A stretch of 64,000 nt of DNA, from positions 434,001 through 498,000 of the forward strand of contig NZ_SHNN01000003.1 in NCBI RefSeq assembly GCF_026262625.1. The letters are read 5' to 3'. The position numbers and the translations under genes are program-made. The notes under the pieces are model-generated. The model was not told where the DNA came from. It searched no databases and worked only from the letters and a program-made list of their open reading frames with translations. Position 1 is the first letter of the stretch. Each line of letters starts with the position of its first letter. The DNA comes from Candidatus Litorirhabdus singularis (lineage in GTDB: Bacteria > Pseudomonadota > Gammaproteobacteria > Pseudomonadales > Halieaceae). Of the stretch, positions 20,475-30,702 are shown piece by piece.

Positions 20475-20711
20475 ATGCCAGCATCGCAAAACACAGATTT
20501 CACCTGCTGCCCAATATGTGGCCACCAGAACCAATGCGCCAGGGCAAAATCGGGACAAGAATGCACTTCAGAGAAAACAGCAGACTGTTGGTGTATGCAG
20601 GAGCAATTCCCCGCAAGTTTAAAAACCCAGCTGCAGCAGAGCAGTGCACAGGCAGTATGCATATGCGCGAAGTGCCTGCACAGCTATCAGGAGAACCACA
20701 ATGAGCAATAG
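20475..20711 (+). CDS. cysteine-rich CWC family protein
   Basis: 78-residue protein, with ten of its 11 Cys in clusters that fit the Cys_rich_CWC family: CCPICGHQNQC, then ADCWC near the middle and VCICAKCLHSY near the end. Probably a small zinc-binding protein; no function is known for the family. The ATG at 20475 has no strong ribosome-binding site. Its last 11 bp overlap the cysZ start in another frame, which suggests coupled translation, and it starts only 21 bp from the divergent smrA start. Confidence 0.72.
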   Translation: MPASQNTDFTCCPICGHQNQCARAKSGQECTSEKTADCWCMQEQFPASLKTQLQQSSAQAVCICAKCLHSYQENHNEQ

Positions 20712-21444
20712 CATTAACGATGGCGTGGGTTATTTGCTGACCGGTGCCGGTTTATTGAAGCACCCTTCGCTGCGCGCCTTTGTCATCGTACCGCTGCTTA
20801 TCAACATTATGATCTTCGGCACCTTGATTGCGCTGACCGTAGGTGAAGTCAGAGACCTCATGGAAAGCTGGATGGCCGCTATTCCGACATGGCTGTCATT
20901 TTTGAGCTGGATTATCTGGCCTTTGGTGGTCATCTCGATAGCGATGATTAGCGGCTACCTGTTCACTGCCATTGCGATACTCATCGCCTCACCTTTTAAC
21001 GCATTGCTGGCAGAGAAGGCCGAAGAGCTAATTACCGGAGAGCCGGCAGATGGCCTGGAAGGTATCGCCGGTGCTTTGATGAGCTTTCCGCGCTCGATCG
21101 TCCGGGAATTGGCCAAGTTTCTGTATTACCTGCCACTGCTATTGGCGGTGTTGCTACTCAGCCTGATTCCGCCACTCAGCCCGTTCGCGCCGTTTCTCTG
21201 GTTTTTACTGGGAGCATGGATGATGGCCGTACAGTACGTTGACTATCCGATGGACAACCATCTGCTTAGCTTTAAGCAGGTAAAACAGGCGCTGCGCGCC
21301 CGACGCACCAGCAGCCTCGGGTTCGGTGGTCTGGTGGCCTTGGCCAGCGGCATTCCCATCGTTAACTTTTTTGTGGTACCCGCGGCCGTTGTTGGCGCCA
21401 CGGTGTTTTGGTGCGAGGAAATTAGAGGGCAGACCCCGCCCTAG
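20701..21444 (+). CDS. cysZ: sulfate transporter CysZ family protein
   Basis: Inner-membrane protein of 247 residues. The family includes the sulfate-uptake protein CysZ. The start [36 protein letters not shown] is characteristic, and four or more hydrophobic helices follow (about 25-50, 65-100, 140-185, 205-235). ATG at 20701 chosen because the homologous segment begins there; the frame is open 19 codons further. Its end overlaps the convergent rhlB stop by 4 bp. Confidence 0.9.
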   Translation: MSNSINDGVGYLLTGAGLLKHPSLRAFVIVPLLINIMIFGTLIALTVGEVRDLMESWMAAIPTWLSFLSWIIWPLVVISIAMISGYLFTAIAILIASPFNALLAEKAEELITGEPADGLEGIAGALMSFPRSIVRELAKFLYYLPLLLAVLLLSLIPPLSPFAPFLWFLLGAWMMAVQYVDYPMDNHLLSFKQVKQALRARRTSSLGFGGLVALASGIPIVNFFVVPAAVVGATVFWCEEIRGQTPP

Positions 21445-22685
21445 CCCCCGGTTTTATCCAACAGTTCCTGCGGCGGATGCTCACAGGACAACTTGTTACC
21501 CAGCAGCGTTTCAATATCGGGCAGCAAAAATGCATCATCTTCACTGGCAAAACTGATTGAAATACCGCTCGCTCCGGCGCGACCGGTACGGCCTATGCGG
21601 TGCACATAATCTTCAGGATCTTCCGGTAGATTATAATTAATAACGTGACTGACACCATCCACGTGGATACCGCGACCAGCGACATCGGTAGCTACCAGCA
21701 CTTTAATGGCACCGGTTTTGAAGTCATCAAGAGTACGGGTGCGCTTGTTCTGGGGAATTTCACCAGACAGAATACCGCAGGTGACACCGCTTTTACGCAA
21801 GCGCTCATGCAGGCGGCGAACCTGATCACGACGGTTGGCAAACACAATGACACTGGTAGCCTCATCTGTACGCAACAAGTTGGTAATAACCCGGTAGCGC
21901 TCCTCGCTACTGCACATATAAACCCGCTGATCGACACTGTCAGTCGCCACATGCTCAGGCTCAATGTCGATATTGACGGGTTCGAATGTCCACTGCTCTG
22001 AAAGATTCAGGATATCCGGCGTAAAAGTGGCACTGAAGAGCAAGGTCTGGCGATGCGATTTAGCGGGCGTAGCGCGCACAATCCGCTTCACCTGAGGGAT
22101 AAAGCCCATATCCAGCATACGGTCGGCCTCGTCCAGAACCAGACATTCTACCCGGTCCAGGAACAGGTCACGTCGACCCATGAAGTCCAGTAAGCGGCCT
22201 GGGGTCGCAACCACAATATCCACTGGGTTACGCTGCAACTGATTAAGCTGCTTCTGGTAATCCATACCACCGATCAAAGTACTCACCTGCAAACCAGTGT
22301 GTTTTGCCAAGTCCACAGCATCGGCCGCAATCTGCATCACCAGCTCTCGTGTGGGCGCAATGACGAGACCACGCGGCTCACCCATAAAACGCTCGCCTTC
22401 GATAGGGTTCTCGAGCATGTCATTCAGCATGGTGATCAGAAAGGCAGCCGTCTTACCGGTACCGGTCTGGGCCTTACCAATCGCATCATGACCCTGCAGG
22501 GTATGCGGCAGGATTCCAGCCTGAATCGGCGAGCAATATTGAAACTGAAGGTCGGCGATGGCATGCAGAATGGTGTCGTCCAGGCCCAGATCGTGAAAGC
22601 GCGTTTGGCCTTCCTGCTCGGGCACCTGAAATTGGTCTGGGCTCCAGGACGTGTCCTGATTGGCCGCGTTACGTTTCCTTGTCAA
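21441..22685 (-). CDS. rhlB: ATP-dependent RNA helicase RhlB
   Basis: DEAD-box helicase that works with the RNase E degradosome. 414 residues with Q-motif [13 protein letters not shown], motif I AQTGTGKT, motif [11 protein letters not shown], motif III SATF and motif [12 protein letters not shown]. The [11 protein letters not shown] lead-in is typical of RhlB. Start is TTG at 22685 with no obvious ribosome-binding site; the frame holds no ATG or GTG between it and the upstream stop. Short N-terminal acidic lead of about 30 residues. Confidence 0.94.
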   Translation of the reverse strand: MTRKRNAANQDTSWSPDQFQVPEQEGQTRFHDLGLDDTILHAIADLQFQYCSPIQAGILPHTLQGHDAIGKAQTGTGKTAAFLITMLNDMLENPIEGERFMGEPRGLVIAPTRELVMQIAADAVDLAKHTGLQVSTLIGGMDYQKQLNQLQRNPVDIVVATPGRLLDFMGRRDLFLDRVECLVLDEADRMLDMGFIPQVKRIVRATPAKSHRQTLLFSATFTPDILNLSEQWTFEPVNIDIEPEHVATDSVDQRVYMCSSEERYRVITNLLRTDEATSVIVFANRRDQVRRLHERLRKSGVTCGILSGEIPQNKRTRTLDDFKTGAIKVLVATDVAGRGIHVDGVSHVINYNLPEDPEDYVHRIGRTGRAGASGISISFASEDDAFLLPDIETLLGNKLSCEHPPQELLDKTGG

Positions 22686-22825
22686 ATCTATGCTACTCGT
22701 CTGTTAGGGAAAAAAGCGCGCCATTCTAACACTTTTATGTCAACAACCGTACTTTGATATGACGGGGCCCGCAGCGCGCACATAAAGTTGCGTTGCTGGC
22801 CACCTGACCCCAGACTCCTGCGGCA

Positions 22826-24244
22826 ATGAACGAATCTCCCAACACTGACGGTAATTTCCGCCATGAGACCAGCGCCATGCTCAAGCTGGCGCTGCCTATG
22901 CTGGTTGCCCAGTTGGCACAGATGGGGACCGGCGTGGTCGACACCATCATGGCAGGGCGCTATGCAGCTGAAGATCTGGCCGCTATCGCTATCGGCTACA
23001 ACTTTTGGCTTCCCGTCTACCTAATCAGTCTAGGCATCATGCTGGCGGTCACCTCAATTGTCGCTCAACATTTTGGTGCTGGGCGCATTCAACAGTTGCG
23101 ACGCTGTCTGCCACAGGCTGTCTGGCTGGCTTTGGGGCTGGGAATACTGAGCATGCCGCTGCTACTGTTTCCCGGGCCAGTTCTCGACCTGCTGAATCTG
23201 GAGGCCACAACGCAGGAAAAAAGCCGCCAATATTTGTGGGCCTGCGCCTGGGGTTTGCCGGGTGCTGCGTTGTTTCAAGCGCTGCGCTGCCATACTCAGG
23301 GGGTCGGTATTGTGCGCCCGTTTGCGATAGCCAGTGTGATTGGCTTTGGTGCCAATGTACCGCTCAACTACGCCTTTATTTACGGCCACTGGGGCCTGCC
23401 TGAAATGGGCGCAGCCGGGTGTGGCTGGGCCACCGCTATCTCCATGTGGATAACCCCAATATTGATCGCTTTCTATATCGCACGCTCCAAACCCCTGCGC
23501 CAATACCTGCCGGAAATGCGTATACACGCGCCAGACTGGCCCCAGATGCGTGAGATACTGGTCTTGGGTGTACCCATCGGCCTCACCTTTTTCCTGGAAG
23601 TCGCCGTGTTCTCGGTCATCGCTTTTATGATTGCTACTCAGGGCAATACCGCCATCGCCGCCCACCAAATCGGCTTCAACATCTACGATATTATTTACGT
23701 GCCACTGATCAGCGTCGGCGCCGCCATGACCACCCGCATGGGGCACGCCATTGGTGCTGGCTCGATGCCCGCCGTATCACGCAGTCTTTACAGCGGCATG
23801 CTGATCTCGTTTGGGGTGTTGATGCTGGTGGCTCCTATTCTCATATGGCTGCCCGACATGGTCGCACGCATTTACACCCAGGATACGGCGATACGAAATC
23901 TGGCCGTCACATTGCTGCAACTGACCTCCCTGTTCGTCATATTTGATATGTTGGCCGTGATGACCTCGGCGGCGCTGCGCGCCTTCAAGGATACGGTTTT
24001 TCCGTTTGTGGTCATGGGCATTGCTTACTGGGCGGTGGCCTTACCGCTGGGCTACTGGCTGGGTTTGGCCGACCCTGAATCCAGCACCTATGGGCCTCGC
24101 GGCTTCTGGATAGCCATGATTTTGGGCATAGCAATTGCTGCTATATTGTCTGGATGGCGCCTGCAACGCTGGATGCGCCAGCCGCTGGATCGCCAGCCGC
24201 TGGATCGCCAGCCACCTAACGCGAACCACACACCGGACAGTTAA
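22826..24244 (+). CDS. MATE family multidrug exporter (NorM-like)
   Basis: 472-residue inner-membrane antiporter with about 12 helices; exports cationic drugs with sodium or proton influx. MLVAQLAQMGTGVVDTIMAGRYAAEDLAAIAIG is the conserved first-helix pair of NorM-type MATE proteins. The C-terminus ends with a repeated RQPLD motif encoded by a 15-bp tandem repeat. The last 29 bp overlap the convergent moeB gene. Confidence 0.92.
   Translation: MNESPNTDGNFRHETSAMLKLALPMLVAQLAQMGTGVVDTIMAGRYAAEDLAAIAIGYNFWLPVYLISLGIMLAVTSIVAQHFGAGRIQQLRRCLPQAVWLALGLGILSMPLLLFPGPVLDLLNLEATTQEKSRQYLWACAWGLPGAALFQALRCHTQGVGIVRPFAIASVIGFGANVPLNYAFIYGHWGLPEMGAAGCGWATAISMWITPILIAFYIARSKPLRQYLPEMRIHAPDWPQMREILVLGVPIGLTFFLEVAVFSVIAFMIATQGNTAIAAHQIGFNIYDIIYVPLISVGAAMTTRMGHAIGAGSMPAVSRSLYSGMLISFGVLMLVAPILIWLPDMVARIYTQDTAIRNLAVTLLQLTSLFVIFDMLAVMTSAALRAFKDTVFPFVVMGIAYWAVALPLGYWLGLADPESSTYGPRGFWIAMILGIAIAAILSGWRLQRWMRQPLDRQPLDRQPPNANHTPDS
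24179..24213 (+). repeat. 15-bp tandem repeat at the end of the MATE gene
   Basis: CAGCCGCTGGATCGC occurs twice in tandem at 24179-24193 and 24194-24208, then continues partially (CAGCC). It encodes two copies of QPLDR at the hydrophilic end of the exporter, just before the overlap with moeB. Probably slippage in an unconstrained tail. Confidence 0.75.
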
Positions 24245-24965
24245 CTGCTGGTTGCAGATTGATACGGCGCACCTGCAACGACCAACCATCAACCATCAGC
24301 AGCTTACCCCGCAACGGCTCGCCAAACTGCGCCAACACTTTGACGGCTTCAAGCGCCTGCAAACTACCGATAACCCCTACCATAGGTGCCAACACGCCAC
24401 TTTCGGCACAACTGAGGTCAGCGTCCTCCGGAGCATCCGGATACAGGCATTGGTAACACGCGGTCCCGCTGGCCGGGTCAAACACGCCAACCTGCCCTTC
24501 GCTGCGAATCGCAGCCCCGGACACCAGCGGAATATTGGCGGCCACGCAGGCCTGATTAACAGCAAACCGGCTAGCAAAACTATCACTGGCGTCGACCACC
24601 AGGTCAATCCCTTCCAACAAGCCCGCCAGGGTCTCGCCATCGGCCCTTATGGCAAATCGCTCGACCTGCGTATCACTGTTAATAGCGGCAATACTGCGCG
24701 CCGCGGAGTCAACTTTCAGCGCGCCCACGTCAGCCTCTCCATGAGCGATCTGGCGCTGTAAATTGCTGGACTCGACCACATCATCATCTACCAGTCGCAA
24801 GGTACCCACCCCCGCCGCAGCCAGATACAAGGCTGCGGGACAACCCAGACCACCCAAACCCAATATCAACACATTGGCTGCCAGTAATCGTTCCTGACCG
24901 GCAATATCAAGCTCTCCCAGCATGATCTGCCGGTTGTAACGCAATAACTGTTCGTCATTTAGCAC
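24216..24965 (-). CDS. moeB: molybdopterin-synthase adenylyltransferase MoeB
   Basis: E1-like enzyme that adenylates the C-terminal Gly of MoaD for molybdopterin synthase; in some bacteria it also serves ThiS. 249 residues with nucleotide-binding GLGGLGCPAALYLAAAGVG, DDDVVESSNLQRQ and two zinc-binding Cys pairs (ACYQC and CPVC). Precedes no mo cofactor genes here but sits downstream of prmC (13 bp), the order seen in Pseudomonas. Confidence 0.93.
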   Translation of the reverse strand: MLNDEQLLRYNRQIMLGELDIAGQERLLAANVLILGLGGLGCPAALYLAAAGVGTLRLVDDDVVESSNLQRQIAHGEADVGALKVDSAARSIAAINSDTQVERFAIRADGETLAGLLEGIDLVVDASDSFASRFAVNQACVAANIPLVSGAAIRSEGQVGVFDPASGTACYQCLYPDAPEDADLSCAESGVLAPMVGVIGSLQALEAVKVLAQFGEPLRGKLLMVDGWSLQVRRINLQPAVNCPVCGSR

Positions 24966-24978
24966 AGTTCAACTCCTG

Positions 24979-25824
24979 CTATACCGATGCCGGCGGCAGC
25001 CAGCAGCCGCCACTGACCCGCTCTATGCCGGCCAGATCACGGCGTGACTGCACTGCACTAAAACCGCGTTTCTCCAGCAACTCACGCACGGCTGGAGCTT
25101 GATTATAACCATGCTCCAGTAATAGCCAGCCAGACGCTGCCAGGTGGAGTGGGGCCTGCTCAACTAGCCTGCGAATCGCATCCAGGCCGTCGCTACCACT
25201 GGCTAAAGCCTGACGCGGCTCAAAACGTAAATCGCCCTGTTCCAAGTGCACATCCGAACTCTCAATATAGGGCGGATTGCTCACCAGTAGCTGCCAGTCA
25301 GGTTGCTCAGAGAAAGGTTCAAACCAGGACCCGGCGCGTAGCTCTACGTTTGCCAGTGCCAGACGTTTAACATTGTCAGCCAGCACTGCCAGCGCCTCGG
25401 TGCTGATATCTGTGGCGCACACCTGCCAGAGCGGGCGTTCGCTGGCCAGCGCTAACGCTACAGCACCACTGCCACTGCCCAGATCAGCGATCGCTGCCGT
25501 CGCCGGCAGCTTTAAGTCCAACGCCCATTCAACCAGTGCTTCGGTATCCGCACGGGGAATTAAGGTGTGCTGGTTTACTTTCAGAGTGAGTGACCAGAAT
25601 TCGCGCTCGCCGGTAATATAAGCCAACGGCTCGCCCAGCCTGCGACGTTCCAGCGCGGTCAGATAGGCCTGCTGCTGAGCGGCGTCCACCTGGGCCTCGG
25701 GCCATGCGAAGAGATAATTACGCTGACGCTGCAGATAAAAACACAGCAATACCTCGGCCTCGCGGGCAGCTTCCCCACCGGGTAAGTCTGCCGCCAGCGC
25801 CAACAGTTCTGCCACACTGGCCAT
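24979..25824 (-). CDS. prmC: peptide chain release factor glutamine methyltransferase PrmC
   Basis: N5-methylates the Gln of the GGQ motif of RF1 and RF2. 281 residues: N-terminal helical domain, SAM-binding IADLGSGSGAVALALA and catalytic NPPY in LLVSNPPYIESSD. Start 2 bp after the prfA stop, so enzyme and substrate are co-expressed. Confidence 0.97.
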   Translation of the reverse strand: MASVAELLALAADLPGGEAAREAEVLLCFYLQRQRNYLFAWPEAQVDAAQQQAYLTALERRRLGEPLAYITGEREFWSLTLKVNQHTLIPRADTEALVEWALDLKLPATAAIADLGSGSGAVALALASERPLWQVCATDISTEALAVLADNVKRLALANVELRAGSWFEPFSEQPDWQLLVSNPPYIESSDVHLEQGDLRFEPRQALASGSDGLDAIRRLVEQAPLHLAASGWLLLEHGYNQAPAVRELLEKRGFSAVQSRRDLAGIERVSGGCWLPPASV

Positions 25825-25826
25825 GC

Positions 25827-26915
25827 CTAGCCCTCGTCGGCAAGCGCTGCCAGCTGGTCGGCCTGGTACTCCTGCCGCAAGGGCTCGACAACAGCGCCCA
25901 GTTCTCCTTCCATGACTTCATCCAATTTGTACAGCGTCAGATTGATGCGATGGTCGGTAACCCGTCCCTGAGGGAAATTATAGGTACGAATCCGGTCTGA
26001 GCGGTCACCCGTGCCAACCAGATTACGACGCTCTTCAGCTTGCTCAGCTGCCTGCTTGTCCTGAGCCCCGGATAGTAATCGTGCCGACAGTAAGGACATA
26101 GCACGCGCCTTGTTTTTATGCTGTGAACGCTCATCCTGGCACTCAACCACCATGCCGGTGGGCAGGTGAGTAATTCTCACCGCAGAGTCAGTTTTGTTGA
26201 CGTGCTGACCACCGGCGCCAGAGGCGCGATAAGTATCAATGCGCAGATCACCTTTGTTGAGTTCTATGGCATCAACTTCATCCGCTTCCGGCAATATCGC
26301 TACGGTACAGGCAGAAGTATGAATACGCCCTTGCGACTCGGTTTCGGGTACCCGCTGCACCCGGTGGGCGCCAGATTCAAATTTTAGCCGCGCATAAACG
26401 TCCGCACCGACAACCCGCGCGATAATCTCCTTGTAGCCGCCATGGTCACCAGAGCGCTCGCTGATGACCTCAATCTGCCAGCGATTAGCTTCGGCAAATC
26501 GCGAATACATCCGAAACAGATCGCCGGAGAAAATAGCCGCTTCGTCGCCACCGGTGCCCGCGCGAATTTCCAGAAACACGTTGTGTGAATCGTTAGGATC
26601 GCGGGGCAGCAGCAGAGTTTGCAGCTCGGCCTCCAGTGCATCGCGCTGCTGTTCGCCGCTAGCGAGCTCATCCTCGCCCATAGCGCGCAGCTCAGGATCG
26701 CTATCTTTGAGCATAGTGGTGGCTTCGCCAATATCTTCAAGCACGCGCTGGTAGTTGCGGAAGCAGAGCACCACGGCATCTACCTCGGCATACTCCTGCG
26801 ACAGCTCCCGAAAGCGGTTCTGATCAGAAATAATTTCACTGTCGCTCAACAAGGCACTGAGCTCCTCGTGACGATCTGCCAGGGCATCGAGCTTGGTTAT
26901 TAGCGATTGCTTCAT
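25827..26915 (-). CDS. prfA: peptide chain release factor 1
   Basis: Recognises UAA and UAG stops. 362 residues with GGQ at 235-237 in [19 protein letters not shown] and the anticodon-like PxT tripeptide as PET in [18 protein letters not shown]. Intact and of normal length. The hemA stop is 12 bp upstream. Confidence 0.98.
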   Translation of the reverse strand: MKQSLITKLDALADRHEELSALLSDSEIISDQNRFRELSQEYAEVDAVVLCFRNYQRVLEDIGEATTMLKDSDPELRAMGEDELASGEQQRDALEAELQTLLLPRDPNDSHNVFLEIRAGTGGDEAAIFSGDLFRMYSRFAEANRWQIEVISERSGDHGGYKEIIARVVGADVYARLKFESGAHRVQRVPETESQGRIHTSACTVAILPEADEVDAIELNKGDLRIDTYRASGAGGQHVNKTDSAVRITHLPTGMVVECQDERSQHKNKARAMSLLSARLLSGAQDKQAAEQAEERRNLVGTGDRSDRIRTYNFPQGRVTDHRINLTLYKLDEVMEGELGAVVEPLRQEYQADQLAALADEG

Positions 26916-26927
26916 TTGAGTTTTGTG

Positions 26928-28202
26928 TCAGTCCTGTTGGTGATCATCAATGCCTAGCAGGCGCCGGCCTGCCAGCAGCACATCTTCATGCCCTTCGGCA
27001 CTCGCGCGCTTGAGCTCAATGGTGGGTGCATGAATCAGCTTGTTGGTTAAACTGCGGGCCAACTGCGCCACAACTTGCTCTGCAGAACCGCCACGGGCCA
27101 AGTCTTGCAGAGCGCGTTCAACTTCTGCATCACGCATGGCCTCGGCCTGACTGCGCAGTGCCCGCACCGTATCCACCGCGCCACGCGAGCGCAGTTCCTT
27201 TTCAAATTCGACCACGCCGGCGGCTATCAACTCATCGGCCCGCCGCGCTTCATCGCGGCGCGCTGCCAGATTCTGATCGACAATTTCACGTAAGTCATCG
27301 ACGCTGTAGAGGTAAATATCGTCAAGCTCGCCGACCTGAGATTCTATGTCACGTGGTACGGCGATATCGACCATCAAAATGGGGCGATGCTTGCGCACCT
27401 TCATCGCCTGCTCAACTGCGCCTTTGCCGAGAATAGGCAGTTGGCTGGCGGTTGAAGTAATCACAATATCACTGGTTTCCAGCTGCACCGGTATATCGGC
27501 CAGTAAAATGGCTTCTACACCAAATTTTTGCGCCAGCTCCCGAGCCCGACCCAGCGTCCTGTTGGCTACCACAATTTTACCGACCCCGGCATCGGACAAA
27601 TGGCGTGCCACCAACTCTATGGTTTCCCCGGCGCCTACCAGTAAAGCCTTGGTCTCTTTGAGATCGGCAAAAATGCGCCCGGCCAGGTTGACTGCCGCAT
27701 AGGCTACCGATACCGGGTTTTCACCGATGGCAGTGTCGGTACGGACTTTCTTGGCCACGGAAAACACGGTGGGAATGATGCGCCCGAGCTCAACACCAAT
27801 AGTGCCGGCCTCATCCGCCACGGCGTAGGCAGACTTCATCTGACCCAGAATTTGCGGCTCACCCAGTACCATCGAATCCAGCCCGCTGGCGACCTGCATG
27901 AGGTGCTGTATGGCCAGACTATCATTGTGCTGATAGCAATTATCTGCAATCTGCTCGGGCTGCAGATGATGGTACTCCGCCAACCACTGCAAGGCTCGCG
28001 GGCCGGCATCAGCGTCTGCTGCAGCATTGGTAAAGCAGAGTTCGGTACGGTTACACGTAGACAGTATCAGCAACTCACCCAGGCCCACCTGGGCGCAGGC
28101 GTGTTGATGCGCCTCCACCAGCTGCTCGGGAGCAAACGCCACGCGCTCGCGTACCTCCACTGCTGCAGAATTGTGATTGATGCCAAGGACCGTCAGGCTC
28201 AT
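26928..28202 (-). CDS. hemA: glutamyl-tRNA reductase
   Basis: First committed enzyme of the C5 haem pathway; reduces Glu-tRNA(Glu) to glutamate-1-semialdehyde. ATG at 28202 gives 424 residues starting [23 protein letters not shown]; a TTG four codons upstream is less likely. Catalytic Cys50 is in [14 protein letters not shown]-binding domain around [17 protein letters not shown]-terminal dimerisation helices present. Divergent from the TPR-lipoprotein/lolB operon. Confidence 0.97.
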   Translation of the reverse strand: MSLTVLGINHNSAAVEVRERVAFAPEQLVEAHQHACAQVGLGELLILSTCNRTELCFTNAAADADAGPRALQWLAEYHHLQPEQIADNCYQHNDSLAIQHLMQVASGLDSMVLGEPQILGQMKSAYAVADEAGTIGVELGRIIPTVFSVAKKVRTDTAIGENPVSVAYAAVNLAGRIFADLKETKALLVGAGETIELVARHLSDAGVGKIVVANRTLGRARELAQKFGVEAILLADIPVQLETSDIVITSTASQLPILGKGAVEQAMKVRKHRPILMVDIAVPRDIESQVGELDDIYLYSVDDLREIVDQNLAARRDEARRADELIAAGVVEFEKELRSRGAVDTVRALRSQAEAMRDAEVERALQDLARGGSAEQVVAQLARSLTNKLIHAPTIELKRASAEGHEDVLLAGRRLLGIDDHQQD

Positions 28203-28341
28203 AGTGCTCGTCAAGTTACCGAAAAAGCTGGCGGGTAGCCAGTGGGCGAAAAAGGGCGCGATTTTAACAACTTAACCACAAAAAAGCAGGCACAATCTGT
28301 GCACTGTAGGCGAATCGCGCCAGCTGTGTCATCATTAACCG

Positions 28342-30102
28342 ATGCGGTATATCCATTTCGTCATTTTCTGTCTCCTGCTTCTCGTCGGATGCGCCCAGAC
28401 TCCAGAATTGCAAACAGCCAGTGAACCAGCGGCTGAGCCTATAGCAGCACCCGTCGCAGACGAAGAGCCCGCCGCACCCGTTGCGGAAGTGCGGGTCACT
28501 CCGCAACGCCCGTTTCCCGATGATAGCCTCTACAGCCTGCTGGTCGCCGAGTTTGCTCTGCGTCGCCGCAAATATGAGCAGGCGCTGCAAAACTACACCG
28601 AATTGGCGCCACAGCTACGTGATACAGCCGTCAGCGCCCGCGCCACGCGCCTGGCGCAGTACATGCGCGATGACCAGTCTGCCATAACCGCGGCGCAACT
28701 GTGGGCAGAACTCGACCCGGATCAGATGGAGGCGCACCTGATGCTGGCAAACATGCTGGCTCGTCGCGGCCAGACTCTGGAAGCGCTGCCGCACATGATT
28801 GCCCTCACTCGCGCCGGCGGGGCCGCCAACTACTCGGCGCTGGCCACCGGCTTTGAGCAGCTGAGCAACGGGCAGAAGCAAAAATTACTGGATACCATTA
28901 ATCAACTGCGTCTGGAGCAGCCGCAGGACACCCAATTAATGATCTGCAAGGCCCTGTTGCTTGAAAATCTGGGACAGACTCCGGCCGCTGTCGACGAACT
29001 ACAGGCGGTTTTCGTCATTGATGATCAACAGCTGCAGGCGATTGTTCTGGAAGCCAAGCTCAAGCAAGATCTGGGACAGCATGACGGTCTGTACGATCGC
29101 ATTATTACCGCACTAGAGGCCAATCCCGACAATAGCTTGCTGCGGATGCAGTATGCACGGCTCTTAACCCGCACCGACTTGAGTGAGGCGCGCACCCAGT
29201 TTACCTATCTGCTAGAGCGCGCTCCGGATGACTCCAACCTGCTGCTCTCGGTGGCCCTGATAGAAATGGAACTGGGTAATATTGCCGAGGCGAAACCCCA
29301 TCTGGAAGCACTGCTGCGACTCGACACCCGAACCGATGAAGCGCACCTGTACCTGGGCAGGATCGCAGAGCAACATCAGCGCTTTGATGATGCCCTGCTG
29401 CACTACAAAAATATTACCCCAGCCGGGGATTTCGGTTTCGCCACCGGCCGCATAGCAGCGCTGGCGCTGGCGGCGGGCAAAGATCAGGAATTGCGCTTTT
29501 ACCTGGCCCAACTGCGGCAACAGTATCCACGTCTGCGTGAGCAGCTCTACGCCATAGAAATCGATAGCCTGAGCAGCACCAATCGCACTGGCGAGGCCCT
29601 GCAGACCGCCAACGTCGCCCTGCTGGAGTTACCCGACAGTTCTGACCTGCAATATATGCGTTCGATGCTCTATGAAGCTCAGGGCAACCTGAACGCCATG
29701 GAACGCGATATGCGGCTGATTCTGGAGCGAGATCCAGACAACGCAACCGTGCTCAACGCGCTTGGCTATACTCTCGCAGATCGCACTGACCGCCTGGCAG
29801 AGGCCGAGATGATGATTACCCGCGCCCTGCAGCTCCAGCCCGATGAACCCGCAGTCATCGATAGTATGGGGTGGGTCAAATATAGATTGGGTGAGGTTGA
29901 AGAAGCCCTCACCTACCTCCAGCGAGCCTATGTGCTATTCCCAGACCCGGAAGTTGCCGCCCACTACGGTGAAGTACTCTGGGTCAGTGGCGATCAGGAA
30001 CAGGCGCTGGAAATTTGGCGTGCCGCCCTGCTGGTTAAACCCGGTCACAGTCTGGTGCTAAAAACCATGCGCCGGCTGGGAGCCCCGGTCGTCGCCGAGT
30101 AA
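28342..30102 (+). CDS. tetratricopeptide-repeat lipoprotein upstream of lolB
   Basis: 586 residues with a lipoprotein signal ending LLVGC (Cys17), a Pro/Ala/Glu linker, then TPR repeats through the rest, clearest near the C-terminus (NALGYTLADRTDRLAEAEMMITRALQLQPDEPAVIDSMGWVKYRLGEVEEAL). Counterpart of PA4667 of Pseudomonas; the exact role is unknown, probably outer-membrane scaffold. Its TAA is followed directly by the lolB ATG. Confidence 0.88.
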   Translation: MRYIHFVIFCLLLLVGCAQTPELQTASEPAAEPIAAPVADEEPAAPVAEVRVTPQRPFPDDSLYSLLVAEFALRRRKYEQALQNYTELAPQLRDTAVSARATRLAQYMRDDQSAITAAQLWAELDPDQMEAHLMLANMLARRGQTLEALPHMIALTRAGGAANYSALATGFEQLSNGQKQKLLDTINQLRLEQPQDTQLMICKALLLENLGQTPAAVDELQAVFVIDDQQLQAIVLEAKLKQDLGQHDGLYDRIITALEANPDNSLLRMQYARLLTRTDLSEARTQFTYLLERAPDDSNLLLSVALIEMELGNIAEAKPHLEALLRLDTRTDEAHLYLGRIAEQHQRFDDALLHYKNITPAGDFGFATGRIAALALAAGKDQELRFYLAQLRQQYPRLREQLYAIEIDSLSSTNRTGEALQTANVALLELPDSSDLQYMRSMLYEAQGNLNAMERDMRLILERDPDNATVLNALGYTLADRTDRLAEAEMMITRALQLQPDEPAVIDSMGWVKYRLGEVEEALTYLQRAYVLFPDPEVAAHYGEVLWVSGDQEQALEIWRAALLVKPGHSLVLKTMRRLGAPVVAE

Positions 30103-30702
30103 ATGACTTACCTGTCACGCTCTTCAATGCTGCTCATGCTGGCGCTGCTGGGAGCCTGCGCGGCAGCCCCCCTAACCCCCGCAGGCGCAGACTGGCAAAC
30201 CAATCGCGACGCACTCACCGCGCTCGATAACTGGCAGCTGCGCGGCAAATTGGCCGTCGTTACACAGGACAGTGCCGATAGCGTTAACGTCAATTGGAAC
30301 CAGCAAGGTGCCATCACCCACCTGATATTGTCAGGCCCCATTGGCTGGGGCCGCGCCAGTATTAACAGCGACGGACAAACGCTGCAGCTGGAGCGCAACG
30401 GAGAAACAAGCACCGTTATGCTCGATGATGAACGTGCTCTGGTGCGTTTGTTGGGCTGGCCCATGCCGGTGGCGCTGTTACCCTGGTGGATACGAGGGCT
30501 GCCAGCACCGGACCTGCCGGTAGATGTGTTGGAACTGCAACAGGGTCAGCTGCGTGTGCTTTCCCAACAGGGCTGGCAACTGACCTACGAGCGCTACCAA
30601 CCGGTTGGAGAGCTGCAGCTACCGAGCAAGATTCGGTTTCGCAGCGAGGGCGCCGAAGGCAAAATACTGATCAAGCAATGGCTGCCGGACCCAACACCGT
30701 GA
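30103..30702 (+). CDS. lolB: outer-membrane lipoprotein insertion protein LolB
   Basis: Receives lipoproteins from LolA and inserts them into the outer membrane. 199 residues, lipobox LLGAC with Cys19, then WQLRGKLAVV, GPIGWGRASI and LPSKIRFRSEGAEGKILIKQW, all LolB landmarks. ispE overlaps its end. Confidence 0.93.
   Translation: MTYLSRSSMLLMLALLGACAAAPLTPAGADWQTNRDALTALDNWQLRGKLAVVTQDSADSVNVNWNQQGAITHLILSGPIGWGRASINSDGQTLQLERNGETSTVMLDDERALVRLLGWPMPVALLPWWIRGLPAPDLPVDVLELQQGQLRVLSQQGWQLTYERYQPVGELQLPSKIRFRSEGAEGKILIKQWLPDPTP

Noticed and set aside
23162-23746. 194-codon minus-strand open frame in the MATE gene
   Set aside because: Antisense to membrane helices; composition artefact.
24135-24761. 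208-codon plus-strand open frame running from the MATE end into moeB
   Set aside because: Antisense to the conserved MoeB; only the overlap of the real genes creates it.
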